64,000 bases of DNA. Origin: Prostheceraeus crozeri. Taxonomy: Eukaryota; Platyhelminthes; Polycladida; Euryleptidae. The stretch is taken from NCBI GenBank assembly GCA_907163375.1, contig CAJQUW010014315.1, positions 1-64,000 on the forward strand. The letters run 5' to 3'. Position numbers and translations under genes: made by a program. Of the stretch, positions 1-12,900 are shown in pieces. Under the pieces are notes generated by a model. It was given only the letters and a program-made list of their open reading frames with translations, was not told the origin of the DNA and searched no databases. Numbering within the stretch: position 1 is the first letter of the stretch; each line of letters opens with the position of its first letter.

Positions 1-134
1 TACAAAGGAACAGCAATTACTCAAGTTACACACAGAGCCGGTTTACGGGCGCAGGATCCCTGATCAAACAGAATTTATCTGCATCATCTATCAATGTCTA
101 TGGCTATCAAACGTGAAGCACTTGAAGGCCACAT

Positions 135-142
135 TATCGATA
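135..142 (+). promoter_or_regulatory. DRE-like palindrome TATCGATA, repeated in most monomers
   Basis: The perfect 8-bp palindrome TATCGATA sits about 22 bases into the monomer; this is the first clear example and it recurs at the monomer period. In Drosophila this is the DRE sequence bound by DREF, and its CGATA half is bound by BEAF-32. In the distal domain many monomers carry gacgata or aacgata instead, which destroys the palindrome. The sequence match is certain; binding or function in this organism is not shown. Confidence 0.3.
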
Positions 143-157
143 TCACACGTTATTAAT

Positions 158-164
158 GACTCAT
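158..164 (+). promoter_or_regulatory. AP-1/GCN4-type TGACTCA site, repeated in most monomers
   Basis: TGACTCA is the canonical bZIP (AP-1, GCN4) recognition sequence and here sits inside the near-palindrome aatgactcatt. It recurs once per monomer, with its first base 23 bp after the first base of the DRE-like palindrome. Distal variants gactaatt, gactcctt and gaatgtctc abolish it. The motif match is direct; any regulatory role is speculation, since a satellite monomer will carry some consensus sites by chance. Confidence 0.25.
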
Positions 165-2207
165 TAGACATTTACAAAAGTACAGCAATTACTCAAGTTA
201 CACACACACAGAGCCGTTTACGGGGCGCAGGATCCCTGATCAAACAGAGTTTATCTGCATCATCTATCAACGTCTATGGCTATCAGACGTGAAGCACTTG
301 AAGGCCACATTAACGATATCACACGTTATTAATGACTCATTAGACATTTACAAAGGAACAGCAATTACTCAAGTTACACACAGAGCCGGTTTACGGGGCG
401 CAGGATCCCTGATCAAACAGAATTTATCTGCATCATCTATCAATGTCTATGGCTATCAAACGTGAAGCACTTGAAGGCCACATTATCGATATCACACGTT
501 ATGAATGACTCATTAGACATTTACAAAGGTACAGCAATTACTCAAGTTACACACACACAGAGCCGGTTTACGGGGCGCAGGATCCCTGATCAAACAGAAT
601 TTATCTGCATCATCTATCAATGTCTATGGCTATCAAACGTGAAGCACTTGAAGGCCACATTATCGATATCACACGTTATGAATGACTCATTAGACATTTA
701 CAAAGGAACAGCAATTACTCAAGTTACACACACAGAGCCGGTTTACGGGGCGCAGGATCCCTGATCAAACAGAATTTATCTGCATCATCTATCAATGTCT
801 ATGGCTATCAAACGTGAAGCACTTGAAGGCCACATTATCGATATCACACGTTATTAATGACTCATTAGACATTTACAAAGGTACAGCAATTACTCAAGTT
901 ACACACAGAGCCGGTTTACGGGGCGCAGGATCCCTGATCAAACAGAATTTATCTGCATCATCTATCAATGTCTATGGCTATCAAACGTGAAGCACTTGAA
1001 GGCCACATTATCGATATCACACGTTATGAATGACTCATTAGACATTTACAAAGGTACAGCAATTACTCAAGTTACACACACACAGAGCCGGTTTACGGGG
1101 CGCAGGATCCCTGATCAAACAGAATTTATCTGCATCATCTATCAATGTCTATGGCTATCAAACGTGAAGCACTTGAAGGCCACATTATCGATATCACACG
1201 TTATGAATGACTCATTAGACATTTACAAAGGTACAGCAATTACTCAAGTTACACACAGAGCCGGTTTACGGGGCGCAGGATTCCTGATCAAACAGAATTT
1301 ATCTGCATCATCTATCAATGTCTATGGCTATCAAACGTGAAGCACTTGAAGGCCACATTATCGATATCACACGTTATTAATGACTCCTTAGACATTTACA
1401 AAGGTACAGCAATTACTCAAGTTACACACAGAGCCGGTTTACGGGGCGCAGGATCCCTGATCAAACAGAATTTATCTGCATCATCTATCAATGTCCATGG
1501 CTATCAAACGTGAAGCACTTGAAGGCCACATTATCAATATCACACGTTATGAATGACTCATTAGACATTTACAAAGGAACAGCAATTACTCAAGTTACAC
1601 ACACACACAGAGCCGGTTTACGGGGCGCAGGATCCCTGATCAAACAGAATTTATCTGCATCATCTATCAATGTCTATGGCTATCAAACGTGAAGCACTTG
1701 AAGGCCACATTATCGATATCACACGTTATTAATGACTCATTAGACATTTACAAAGGAACAGCAATTACTCAAGTTACACACAGAGCCGGTTTACGGGGCG
1801 CAGGATCCCTGATCAAACAGAATTTATCTGCATCATCTATCAATGTCTATGGCTATCAAACGTGAAGCACTTGAAGGCCACATTATCGATATCACACGTT
1901 ATTAATGACTCATTAGACATTTACAAAGGAACAGCAATTACTCAAGTTACACACAGAGCCGGTTTACGGGGCGCAGGATCCCTGATCAAACAGAATTTAT
2001 CTGCATCATCTATCAATGTCTATGGCTATCAAACGTGAAGCACTTGAAGGCCACATTATCGATATCACACGTTATGAATGACTCATTAGACATTTACAAA
2101 GGTACAGCAATTACTCAAGTTACACACAGAGCCGGTTTACGGGGCGCAGGATCCCTGATCAAACAGAATTTATCTGCATCATCTATCAATGTCTATGGCT
2201 ATCAAAC

Positions 2208-2380
2208 GTGAAGCACTTGAAGGCCACATTATCGATATCACACGTTATTAATGACTCATTAGACATTTACAAAGGAACAGCAATTACTCAAGTTACACAC
2301 AGAGCCGGTTTACGGGGCGCAGGATCCCTGATCAAACAGAATTTATCTGCATCATCTATCAATGTCTATGGCTATCAAAC
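2208..2380 (+). repeat. Representative 173-bp satellite monomer
   Basis: This copy shows the commonest arrangement. In order it has: gtgaagcacttgaaggcc; attatcgatatcac with overlapping ClaI (ATCGAT) and EcoRV (GATATC) sites; cacgttattaatgactcatt; acatttacaaaggaacag; caattactcaagtt; a short AC tract; the GC-rich core gagccggtttacggggcgca; a BamHI site (GGATCC) directly followed by a BclI site (TGATCA); then an AT-rich tail ending gtctatggctatcaaac. Recurrent variable positions across the array are ggcc/gtcc, atcgat/gacgat/aacgat, tatgaatg/tattaatg, actcatt/actcatc/actaatt/actcctt, aaaggtac/aaaggaac/aaaagtac, agttac/agctac/agttgc, the AC tract, ccggttt/ccgttt, ggatcc/ggattc, caatgt/caacgt and tatggc/tatgac. 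BamHI or BclI digestion would therefore give a ladder with a unit near 175 bp. Confidence 0.95.
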
Positions 2381-3788
2381 GTGAAGCACTTGAAGGCCAC
2401 ATTATCGATATCACACGTTATGAATGACTCATTAGACATTTACAAAGGTACAGCAATTACTCAAGTTACACACACACAGAGCCGGTTTACGGGGCGCAGG
2501 ATCCCTGATCAAACAGAATTTATCTGCATCATCTATCAATGTCTATGGCTATCAAACGTGAAGCACTTGAAGGCCACATTATCGATATCACACGTTATTA
2601 ATGACTCATTAGACATTTACAAAGGAACAGCAATTACTCAAGTTACACACACACAGAGCCGGTTTACGGGGCGCAGGATCCCTGATCAAACAGAATTTAT
2701 CTGCATCATCTATCAATGTCTATGGCTATCAAACGTGAAGCACTTGAAGGCCACATTATCGATATCACACGTTATTAATGACTCATTAGACATTTACAAA
2801 GGAACAGCAATTACTCAAGTTACACACAGAGCCGGTTTACGGGGCGCAGGATCCCTGATCAAACAGAATTTATCTGCATCATCTATCAATGTCTATGGCT
2901 ATCAAACGTGAAGCACTTGAAGGCCACATTATCGATATCACACGTTATTAATGACTCATTAGACATTTACAAAGGAACAGCAATTACTCAAGTTACACAC
3001 ACAGAGCCGGTTTACGGGGCGCAGGATCCCTGATCAAACAGAATTTATCTGCATCATCTATCAATGTCTATGGCTATCAAACGTGAAGCACTTGAAGGCC
3101 ACATTATCGATATCACACGTTATGAATGACTCATTAGACATTTACAAAGGTACAGCAATTACTCAAGTTACACACACACAGAGCCGGTTTACGGGGCGCA
3201 GGATCCCTGATCAAACAGAATTTATCTGCATCATCTATCAATGTCTATGGCTATCAAACGTGAAGCACTTGAAGGCCACATTATCGATATCACACGTTAT
3301 TAATGACTCATTAGACATTTACAAAGGAACAGCAATTACTCAAGTTACACACACACAGAGCCGGTTTACGGGGCGCAGGATCCCTGATCAAACAGAATTT
3401 ATCTGCATCATCTATCAATGTCTATGGCTATCAAACGTGAAGCACTTGAAGGCCACATTATCGATATCACACGTTATTAATGACTCATTAGACATTTACA
3501 AAGGAACAGCAATTACTCAAGTTACACACAGAGCCGGTTTACGGGGCGCAGGATCCCTGATCAAACAGAATTTATCTGCATCATCTATCAATGTCTATGG
3601 CTATCAAACGTGAAGCACTTGAAGGCCACATTATCGATATCACACGTTATTAATGACTCATTAGACATTTACAAAGGAACAGCAATTACTCAAGTTACAC
3701 AAACACACAGAGCCGGTTTACGGGGCGCAGGATCCCTGATCAAACAGAATTTATCTGCATCATCTATCAATGTCTATGGCTATCAAAC
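2381..3788 (+). repeat. 4-monomer higher-order repeat, about 702 bp, two copies
   Basis: Monomer lengths from 2,381 are 177, 177, 173, 175 and from 3,083 are 177, 177, 173, 179. The two four-monomer blocks share the order of tatgaatg and tattaatg variants and differ mainly in the AC tract of the fourth monomer. The same 702-bp offset recurs at 9,553 and 10,255, where both blocks start with a 179-bp monomer preceded by the tatgac variant. Confidence 0.8.
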
Positions 3789-3971
3789 GTGAAGCACTTG
3801 AAGGCCACATTATCGATATCACACGTTATGAATGACTCATTAGACATTTACAAAGGTACAGCAATTACTCAAGTTACACACACACACACACAGAGCCGGT
3901 TTACGGGGCGCAGGATCCCTGATCAAACAGAATTTATCTGCATCATCTATCAATGTCTATGGCTATCAAAC
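3789..3971 (+). repeat. Monomer with expanded internal CA tract (183 bp)
   Basis: This copy is 10 bp longer than the 173-bp form, and all of the extra length lies in the AC/CA tract between caagtt and gagccgg. It exemplifies the embedded microsatellite that causes most length variation in the array. The series 173, 175, 177, 179, 181, 183 and 187 all occurs. Apart from this tract the copy matches its neighbours closely, so tract length changes by replication slippage largely independently of the rest of the monomer. Confidence 0.93.
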
Positions 3972-6900
3972 GTGAAGCACTTGAAGGCCACATTATCGAT
4001 ATCACACGTTATGAATGACTCATTAGACATTTACAAAGGAACAGCAATTACTCAAGTTACAAACACACAGAGCCGGTTTACGGGGCGCAGGATCCCTGAT
4101 CAAACAGAATTTATCTGCATCATCTATCAATGTCTATGACTATCAAACGTGAAGCACTTGAAGGCCACATTATCGATATCACACGTTATTAATGACTCAT
4201 TAGACATTTACAAAGGTACAGCAATTACTCAAGTTACACACAGAGCCGGTTTACGGGGCGCAGGATCCCTGATCAAACAGAATTTATCTGCATCATCTAT
4301 CAATGTCTATGGCTATCAAACGTGAAGCACTTGAAGGCCACATTATCGATATCACACGTTATGAATGACTCATTAGACATTTACAAAGGTACAGCAATTA
4401 CTCAAGTTACACACAGAGCCGGTTTACGGGGCGCAGGATCCCTGATCAAACAGAATTTATCTGCATCATCTATCAATGTCTATGGCTATCAAACGTGAAG
4501 CACTTGAAGGCCACATTATCGATATCACACGTTATTAATGACTCATTAGACATTTACAAAGGAACAGCAATTACTCAAGTTACACACAGAGCCGGTTTAC
4601 GGGGCGCAGGATCCCTGATCAAACAGAATTTATCTGCATCATCTATCAATGTCTATGGCTATCAAACGTGAAGCACTTGAAGGCCACATTATCGATATCA
4701 CACGTTATGAATGACTCATTAGACATTTACAAAGGTACAGCAATTACTCAAGTTACACACAGAGCCGGTTTACGGGGCGCAGGATCCCTGATCAAACAGA
4801 ATTTATCTGCATCATCTATCAATGTCTATGGCTATCAAACGTGAAGCACTTGAAGGCCACATTATCGATATCACACGTTATTAATGACTCATTAGACATT
4901 TACAAAGGAACAGCAATTACTCAAGTTACACACACAGAGCCGGTTTACGGGGCGCAGGATCCCTGATCAAACAGAATTTATCTGCATCATCTATCAATGT
5001 CTATGGCTATCAAACGTGAAGCACTTGAAGGCCACATTATCGATATCACACGTTATGAATGACTCATTAGACATTTACAAAGGTACAGCAATTACTCAAG
5101 TTACACACACACAGAGCCGGTTTACGGGGCGCAGGATCCCTGATCAAACAGAATTTATCTGCATCATCTATCAATGTCTATGGCTATCAAACGTGAAGCA
5201 CTTGAAGGCCACATTATCGATATCACACGTTATTAATGACTCATTAGACATTTACAAAGGTACAGCAATTACTCAAGTTACACACAGAGCCGGTTTACGG
5301 GGCGCAGGATCCCTGATCAAACAGAATTTATCTGCATCATCTATCAATGTCTATGGCTATCAAACGTGAAGCACTTGAAGGCCACATTATCGATATCACA
5401 CGTTATGAATGACTCATTAGACATTTACAAAGGAACAGCAATTACTCAAGTTACACACAGAGCCGGTTTACGGGGCGCAGGATCCCTGATCAAACAGAAT
5501 TTATCTGCATCATCTATCAATGTCTATGGCTATCAAACGTGAAGCACTTGAAGGCCACATTATCGATATCACACGTTATGAATGACTCATTAGACATTTA
5601 CAAAGGTACAGCAATTACTCAAGTTACACACAGAGCCGGTTTACGGGGCGCAGGATCCCTGATCAAACAGAATTTATCTGCATCATCTATCAATGTCTAT
5701 GGCTATCAAACGTGAAGCACTTGAAGGCCACATTATCGATATCACACGTTATGAATGACTCATTAGACATTTACAAAGGTACAGCAATTACTCAAGTTAC
5801 ACACAGAGCCGGTTTACGGGGCGCAGGATCCCTGATCAAACAGAATTTATCTGCATCATCTATCAATGTCTATGGCTATCAAACGTGAAGCACTTGAAGG
5901 CCACATTATCGATATCACACGTTATGAATGACTCATTAGACATTTACAAAGGTACAGCAATTACTCAAGTTACACACACACAGAGCCGGTTTACGGGGCG
6001 CAGGATCCCTGATCAAACAGAATTTATCTGCATCATCTATCAATGTCTATGGCTATCAAACGTGAAGCACTTGAAGGCCACATTATCGATATCACACGTT
6101 ATGAATGACTCATTAGACATTTACAAAGGTACAGCAATTACTCAAGTTACACACAGAGCCGGTTTACGGGGCGCAGGATCCCTGATCAAACAGAATTTAT
6201 CTGCATCATCTATCAATGTCTATGGCTATCAAACGTGAAGCACTTGAAGGCCACATTATCGATATCACACGTTATTAATGACTCATTAGACATTTACAAA
6301 GGAACAGCAATTACTCAAGTTACACACAGAGCCGGTTTACGGGGCGCAGGATCCCTGATCAAACAGAATTTATCTGCATCATCTATCAATGTCTATGGCT
6401 ATCAAACGTGAAGCACTTGAAGGCCACATTATCGATATCACACGTTATGAATGACTCATTAGACATTTACAAAGGTACAGCAATTACTCAAGTTACACAC
6501 ACACACAGAGCCGGTTTACGGGGCGCAGGATCCCTGATCAAACAGAATTTATCTGCATCATCTATCAATGTCTATGGCTATCAAACGTGAAGCACTTGAA
6601 GGCCACATTATCGATATCACACGTTATTAATGACTCATTAGACATTTACAAAGGAACAGCAATTACTCAAGTTACACACACACAGAGCCGGTTTACGGGG
6701 CGCAGGATCCCTGATCAAACAGAATTTATCTGCATCATCTATCAATGTCTATGGCTATCAAACGTGAAGCACTTGAAGGCCACATTATCGATATCACACG
6801 TTATGAATGACTCATTAGACATTTACAAAGGTACAGCAATTACTCAAGTTACACACACACAGAGCCGGTTTACGGGGCGCAGGATCCCTGATCAAACAGA

Positions 6901-9900
6901 ATTTATCTGCATCATCTATCAATGTCTATGGCTATCAAACGTGAAGCACTTGAAGGCCACATTATCGATATCACACGTTATTAATGACTCATTAGACATT
7001 TACAAAGGTACAGCAATTACTCAAGTTACACACAGAGCCGGTTTACGGGGCGCAGGATCCCTGATCAAACAGAATTTATCTGCATCATCTATCAATGTCT
7101 ATGGCTATCAAACGTGAAGCACTTGAAGGCCACATTATCGATATCACACGTTATGAATGACTCATTAGACATTTACAAAGGAACAGCAATTACTCAAGTT
7201 ACACACAGAGCCGGTTTACGGGGCGCAGGATCCCTGATCAAACAGAATTTATCTGCATCATCTATCAATGTCTATGACTATCAAACGTGAAGCACTTGAA
7301 GGCCACATTATCGATATCACACGTTATGAATGACTCATTAGACATTTACAAAGGTACAGCAATTACTCAAGTTACACACACACACAGAGCCGGTTTACGG
7401 GCGCAGGATCCCTGATCAAACAGAATTTATCTGCATCATCTATCAATGTCTATGGCTATCAAACGTGAAGCACTTGAAGGCCACATTATCGATATCACAC
7501 GTTATGAATGACTCATTAGACATTTACAAAGGTACAGCAATTACTCAAGTTACACACAGAGCCGGTTTACGGGGCGCAGGATCCCTGATCAAACAGAATT
7601 TATCTGCATCATCTATCAATGTCTATGACTATCAAACGTGAAGCACTTGAAGGCCACATTATCGATATCACACGTTATTAATGACTCATTAGACATTTAC
7701 AAAGGTACAGCAATTACTCAAGTTACACACAGAGCCGGTTTACGGGGCGCAGGATCCCTGATCAAACAGAATTTATCTGCATCATCTATCAATGTCTATG
7801 GCTATCAAACGTGAAGCACTTGAAGGCCACATTATCGATATCACACGTTATGAATGACTCATTAGACATTTACAAAGGTACAGCAATTACTCAAGTTACA
7901 CACAGAGCCGGTTTACGGGGCGCAGGATCCCTGATCAAACAGAATTTATCTGCATCATCTATCAATGTCTATGGCTATCAAACGTGAAGCACTTGAAGGC
8001 CACATTATCGATATCACACGTTATTAATGACTCATTAGACATTTACAAAGGAACAGCAATTACTCAAGTTACACACAGAGCCGGTTTACGGGGCGCAGGA
8101 TCCCTGATCAAACAGAATTTATCTGCATCATCTATCAATGTCTATGACTATCAAACGTGAAGCACTTGAAGGCCACATTGACGATATCACACGTTATTAA
8201 TGACTCATTAGACATTTACAAAGGTACAGCAATTACTCAAGTTACACACAGAGCCGGTTTACGGGGCGCAGGATCCCTGATCAAACAGAATTTATCTGCA
8301 TCATCTATCAATGTCTATGGCTATCAAACGTGAAGCACTTGAAGGCCACATTATCGATATCACACGTTATTAATGACTCATTAGACATTTACAAAGGTAC
8401 AGCAATTACTCAAGTTACACACAGAGCCGGTTTACGGGGCGCAGGATCCCTGATCAAACAGAATTTATCTGCATCATCTATCAATGTCTATGACTATCAA
8501 ACGTGAAGCACTTGAAGGCCACATTATCCATATCACACGTTATGAATGACTCATTAGACATTTACAAAGGTACAGCAATTACTCAAGTTACACACACACA
8601 CACAGAGCCGGTTTACGGGGCGCAGGATCCCTGATCAAACAGAATTTATCTGCATCATCTATCAATGTCTATGGCTATCAAACGTGAAGCACTTGAAGGC
8701 CACATTATCGATATCACACGTTATTAATGACTCATTAGACATTTACAAAGGAACAGCAATTACTCAAGTTACACACACACGGAGCCGGTTTACGGGGCGC
8801 AGGATTCCTGATCAAACAGAATTTATCTGCATCATCTATCAACGTCTATGGTTATCAAACGTGAAGCACTTGAAGGCCACATTATCGATATCACACGTTA
8901 TTAATGACTCATTAGACATTTACAAAGGTACAGCAATTACTCAAGTTACACACAGAGCCGGTTTACGGGGCGCAGGATCCCTGATCAAACAGAATTTATC
9001 TGCATCATCTATCAATGTCTATGGCTATCAAACGTGAAGCACTTGAAGGCCACATTATCGATATCACACGTTATGAATGACTCATTAGACATTTACAAAG
9101 GTACAGCAATTACTCAAGTTACACACAGAGCCGGTTTACGGGGCGCAGGATCCCTGATCAAACAGAATTTATCTGCATCATCTATCAATGTCCATGGCTA
9201 TCAAACGTGAAGCACTTGAAGGCCACATTATCGATATCACACGTTATTAATGACTCATTAGACATTTACAAAGGAACAGCAATTACTCAAGTTACACACA
9301 GAGCCGGTTTACGGGGCGCAGGATCCCTGATCAAACAGAATTTATCTGCATCATCTATCAACGTCTATGGCTATCAAACGTGAAGCACTTGAAGGCCACA
9401 TTATCGATATCACACGTTATGAATGACTCATTAGACATTTACAAAGGTACAGCAATTACTCAAGTTACACACAGAGCCGGTTTACGGGGCGCAGGATCCC
9501 TGATCAAACAGAATTTATCTGCATCATCTATCAATGTCTATGACTATCAAACGTGAAGCACTTGAAGGCCACATTATCGATATCACACGTTATGAATGAC
9601 TCATTAGACATTTACAAAGGTACAGCAATTACTCAAGTTACACACACACACAGAGCCGGTTTACGGGGCGCAGGATCCCTGATCAAACAGAATTTATCTG
9701 CATCATCTATCAATGTCTATGGCTATCAAACGTGAAGCACTTGAAGGCCACATTATCGATATCACACGTTATTAATGACTCATTAGACATTTACAAAGGA
9801 ACAGCAATTACTCAAGTTACACACACACAGAGCCGGTTTACGGGGCGCAGGATCCCTGATCAAACAGAATTTATCTGCATCATCTATCAATGTCTATGGC

Positions 9901-12900
9901 TATCAAACGTGAAGCACTTGAAGGCCACATTATCGATATCACACGTTATTAATGACTCATTAGACATTTACAAAGGTACAGCAATTACTCAAGTTACACA
10001 CAGAGCCGGTTTACGGGGCGCAGGATCCCTGATCAAACAGAATTTATCTGCATCATCTATCAATGTCTATGGCTATCAAACGTGAAGCACTTGAAGGCCA
10101 CATTATCGATATCACACGTTATTAATGACTCATTAGACATTTACAAAGGTACAGCAATTACTCAAGTTACACACAGAGCCGGTTTACGGGGCGCAGGATC
10201 CCTGATCAAACAGAATTTATCTGCATCATCTATCAATGTCTATGACTATCAAACGTGAAGCACTTGAAGGCCACATTATCGATATCACACGTTATGAATG
10301 ACTCATTAGACATTTACAAAGGTACAGCAATTACTCAAGTTACACACACACACAGAGCCGGTTTACGGGGCGCAGGATCCCTGATCAAACAGAATTTATC
10401 TGCATCATCTATCAATGTCTATGGCTATCAAACGTGAAGCACTTGAAGGCCACATTATCGATATCACACGTTATTAATGACTCATTAGACATTTACAAAG
10501 GAACAGCAATTACTCAAGTTACACACACAGAGCCGGTTTACGGGGCGCAGGATCCCTGATCAAACAGAATTTATCTGCATCATCTATCAATGTCTATGGC
10601 TATCAAACGTGAAGCACTTGAAGGCCACATTATCGATATCACACGTTATTAATGACTCATTAGACATTTACAAAGGTACAGCAATTACTCAAGTTACACA
10701 CAGAGCCGGTTTACGGGGCGCAGGATCCCTGATCAAACAGAATTTATCTGCATCATCTATCAATGTCTATGGCTATCAAACGTGAAGCACTTGAAGGCCA
10801 CATTATCGATATCACACGTTATGAATGACTCATTAGACATTTACAAAGGAACAGCAATTACTCAAGTTACACACACAGAGCCGGTTTACGGGGCGCAGGA
10901 TCCCTGATCAAACAGAATTTATCTGCATCATCTATCAATGTCTATGGCTATCAAACGTGAAGCACTTGAAGGCCACATTATCGATATCACACGTTATTAA
11001 TGACTCATTAGACATTTACAAAGGAACAGCAATTACTCAAGTTACACACAGAGCCGGTTTACGGGGCGCAGGATCCCTGATCAAACAGAATTTATCTGCA
11101 TCATCTATCAATGTCTATGGCTATCAAACGTGAAGCACTTGAAGGCCACATTATCGATATCACACGTTATTAATGACTCATTAGACATTTACAAAGGTAC
11201 AGCAATTACTCAAGTTACACACAGAGCCGGTTTACGGGGCGCAGGATCCCTGATCAAACAGAATTTATCTGCATCATCTATCAATGTCTATGACTATCAA
11301 ACGTGAAGCACTTGAAGGCCACATTATCCATATCACACGTTATGAATGACTCATTAGACATTTACAAAGGTACAGCAATTACTCAAGTTACACACACACA
11401 CACAGAGCCGGTTTACGGGGCGCAGGATCCCTGATCAAACAGAATTTATCTGCATCATCTATCAATGTCTATGGCTATCAAACGTGAAGCACTTGAAGGC
11501 CACATTATCGATATCACACGTTATTAATGACTCATTAGACATTTACAAAGGAACAGCAATTACTCAAGTTACACACACACGGAGCCGGTTTACGGGGCGC
11601 AGGATTCCTGATCAAACAGAATTTATCTGCATCATCTATCAACGTCTATGGCTATCAAACGTGAAGCACTTGAAGGCCACATTAACGATATCACACGTTA
11701 TTAATGACTCATTAGACATTTACAAAATTACAGCAATTACTCAAGTTACACACACACAGAGCCGGTTTACGGGGTGCAGGATCCCTGATCAAACAGAATT
11801 TATCTGCATCATCTATCAATGTCCATGGCTATCAAACGTGAAGCACTTGAAGGCCACATTATCGATATCACACGTTATGAATGACTCATTAGACATTTAC
11901 AAAGGTACAGCAATTACTCAAGTTACACACAGAGCCGGTTTACGGGGCGCAGGATTCCTGATCAAACAGAATTTATCTGCATCATCTATCAATGTCCATG
12001 GCTATCAAACGTGAAGCACTTGAAGGCCACATTATCGATATCACACGTTATTAATGACTCATTAGACATTTACAAAGGAACAGCAATTACTCAAGTTACA
12101 CACAGAGCCGGTTTACGGGGCGCAGGATCCCTGATCAAACAGAATTTATCTGCATCATCTATCAACGTCTATGGCTATCAAACGTGAAGCACTTGAAGGC
12201 CACATTGACGATATCACACGTTATGAATGACTCATTAGACATTTACAAAGGTACACCAATTACTCAAGTTACACACAGAGCCGGTTTACGGGGCGCAGGA
12301 TCCCTGATCAAACAGAATTTATCTGCATCATCTATCAATGTCTATGACTATCAAACGTGAAGCACTTGAAGGCCACATTATCGATATCACACGTTATGAA
12401 TGACTCATTAGACATTTACAAAGGTACAGCAATTACTCAAGTTACACACACACACAGAGCCGGTTTACGGGGCGCAGGATCCCTGATCAAACAGAATTTA
12501 TCTGCATCATCTATCAATGTCTATGGCTATCAAACGTGAAGCACTTGAAGGCCACATTATCGATATCACACGTTATGAATGACTCATTAGACATTTACAA
12601 AGGAACAGCAATTACTCAAGTTACACACACACGGAGCCGGTTTACGGGGCGCAGGATTCCTGATCAAACAGAATTTATCTGCATCATCTATCAACGTCTA
12701 TGGTTATCAAACGTGAAGCACTTGAAGGCCACATTAACGATATCACACGTTATTAATGACTAATTAGACATTTACAAAAGTACAGCAATTACTCAAGCTA
12801 CACACGGAGCCGGTTTACGGGGCGCAGGATCCCTGATCAAACAGAATTTATCTGCATCATCTATCAATGTCTATGGCTATCAAACGTGAAGCACTTGAAG

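Noticed and set aside
380-400. CENP-B box in the GC-rich core (ccggtttacgggg)
   Set aside because: The core contains CGGG, but the required TTCG and the A three bases before CGGG are absent, so it does not meet the CENP-B box consensus.
405-425. RNA polymerase III B box (gatcaaac) suggesting a tRNA-derived SINE monomer
   Set aside because: The match to GWTCRANNC fails at the last position, no A box is placed upstream at the right distance, and there is no poly(A) or terminator pattern.
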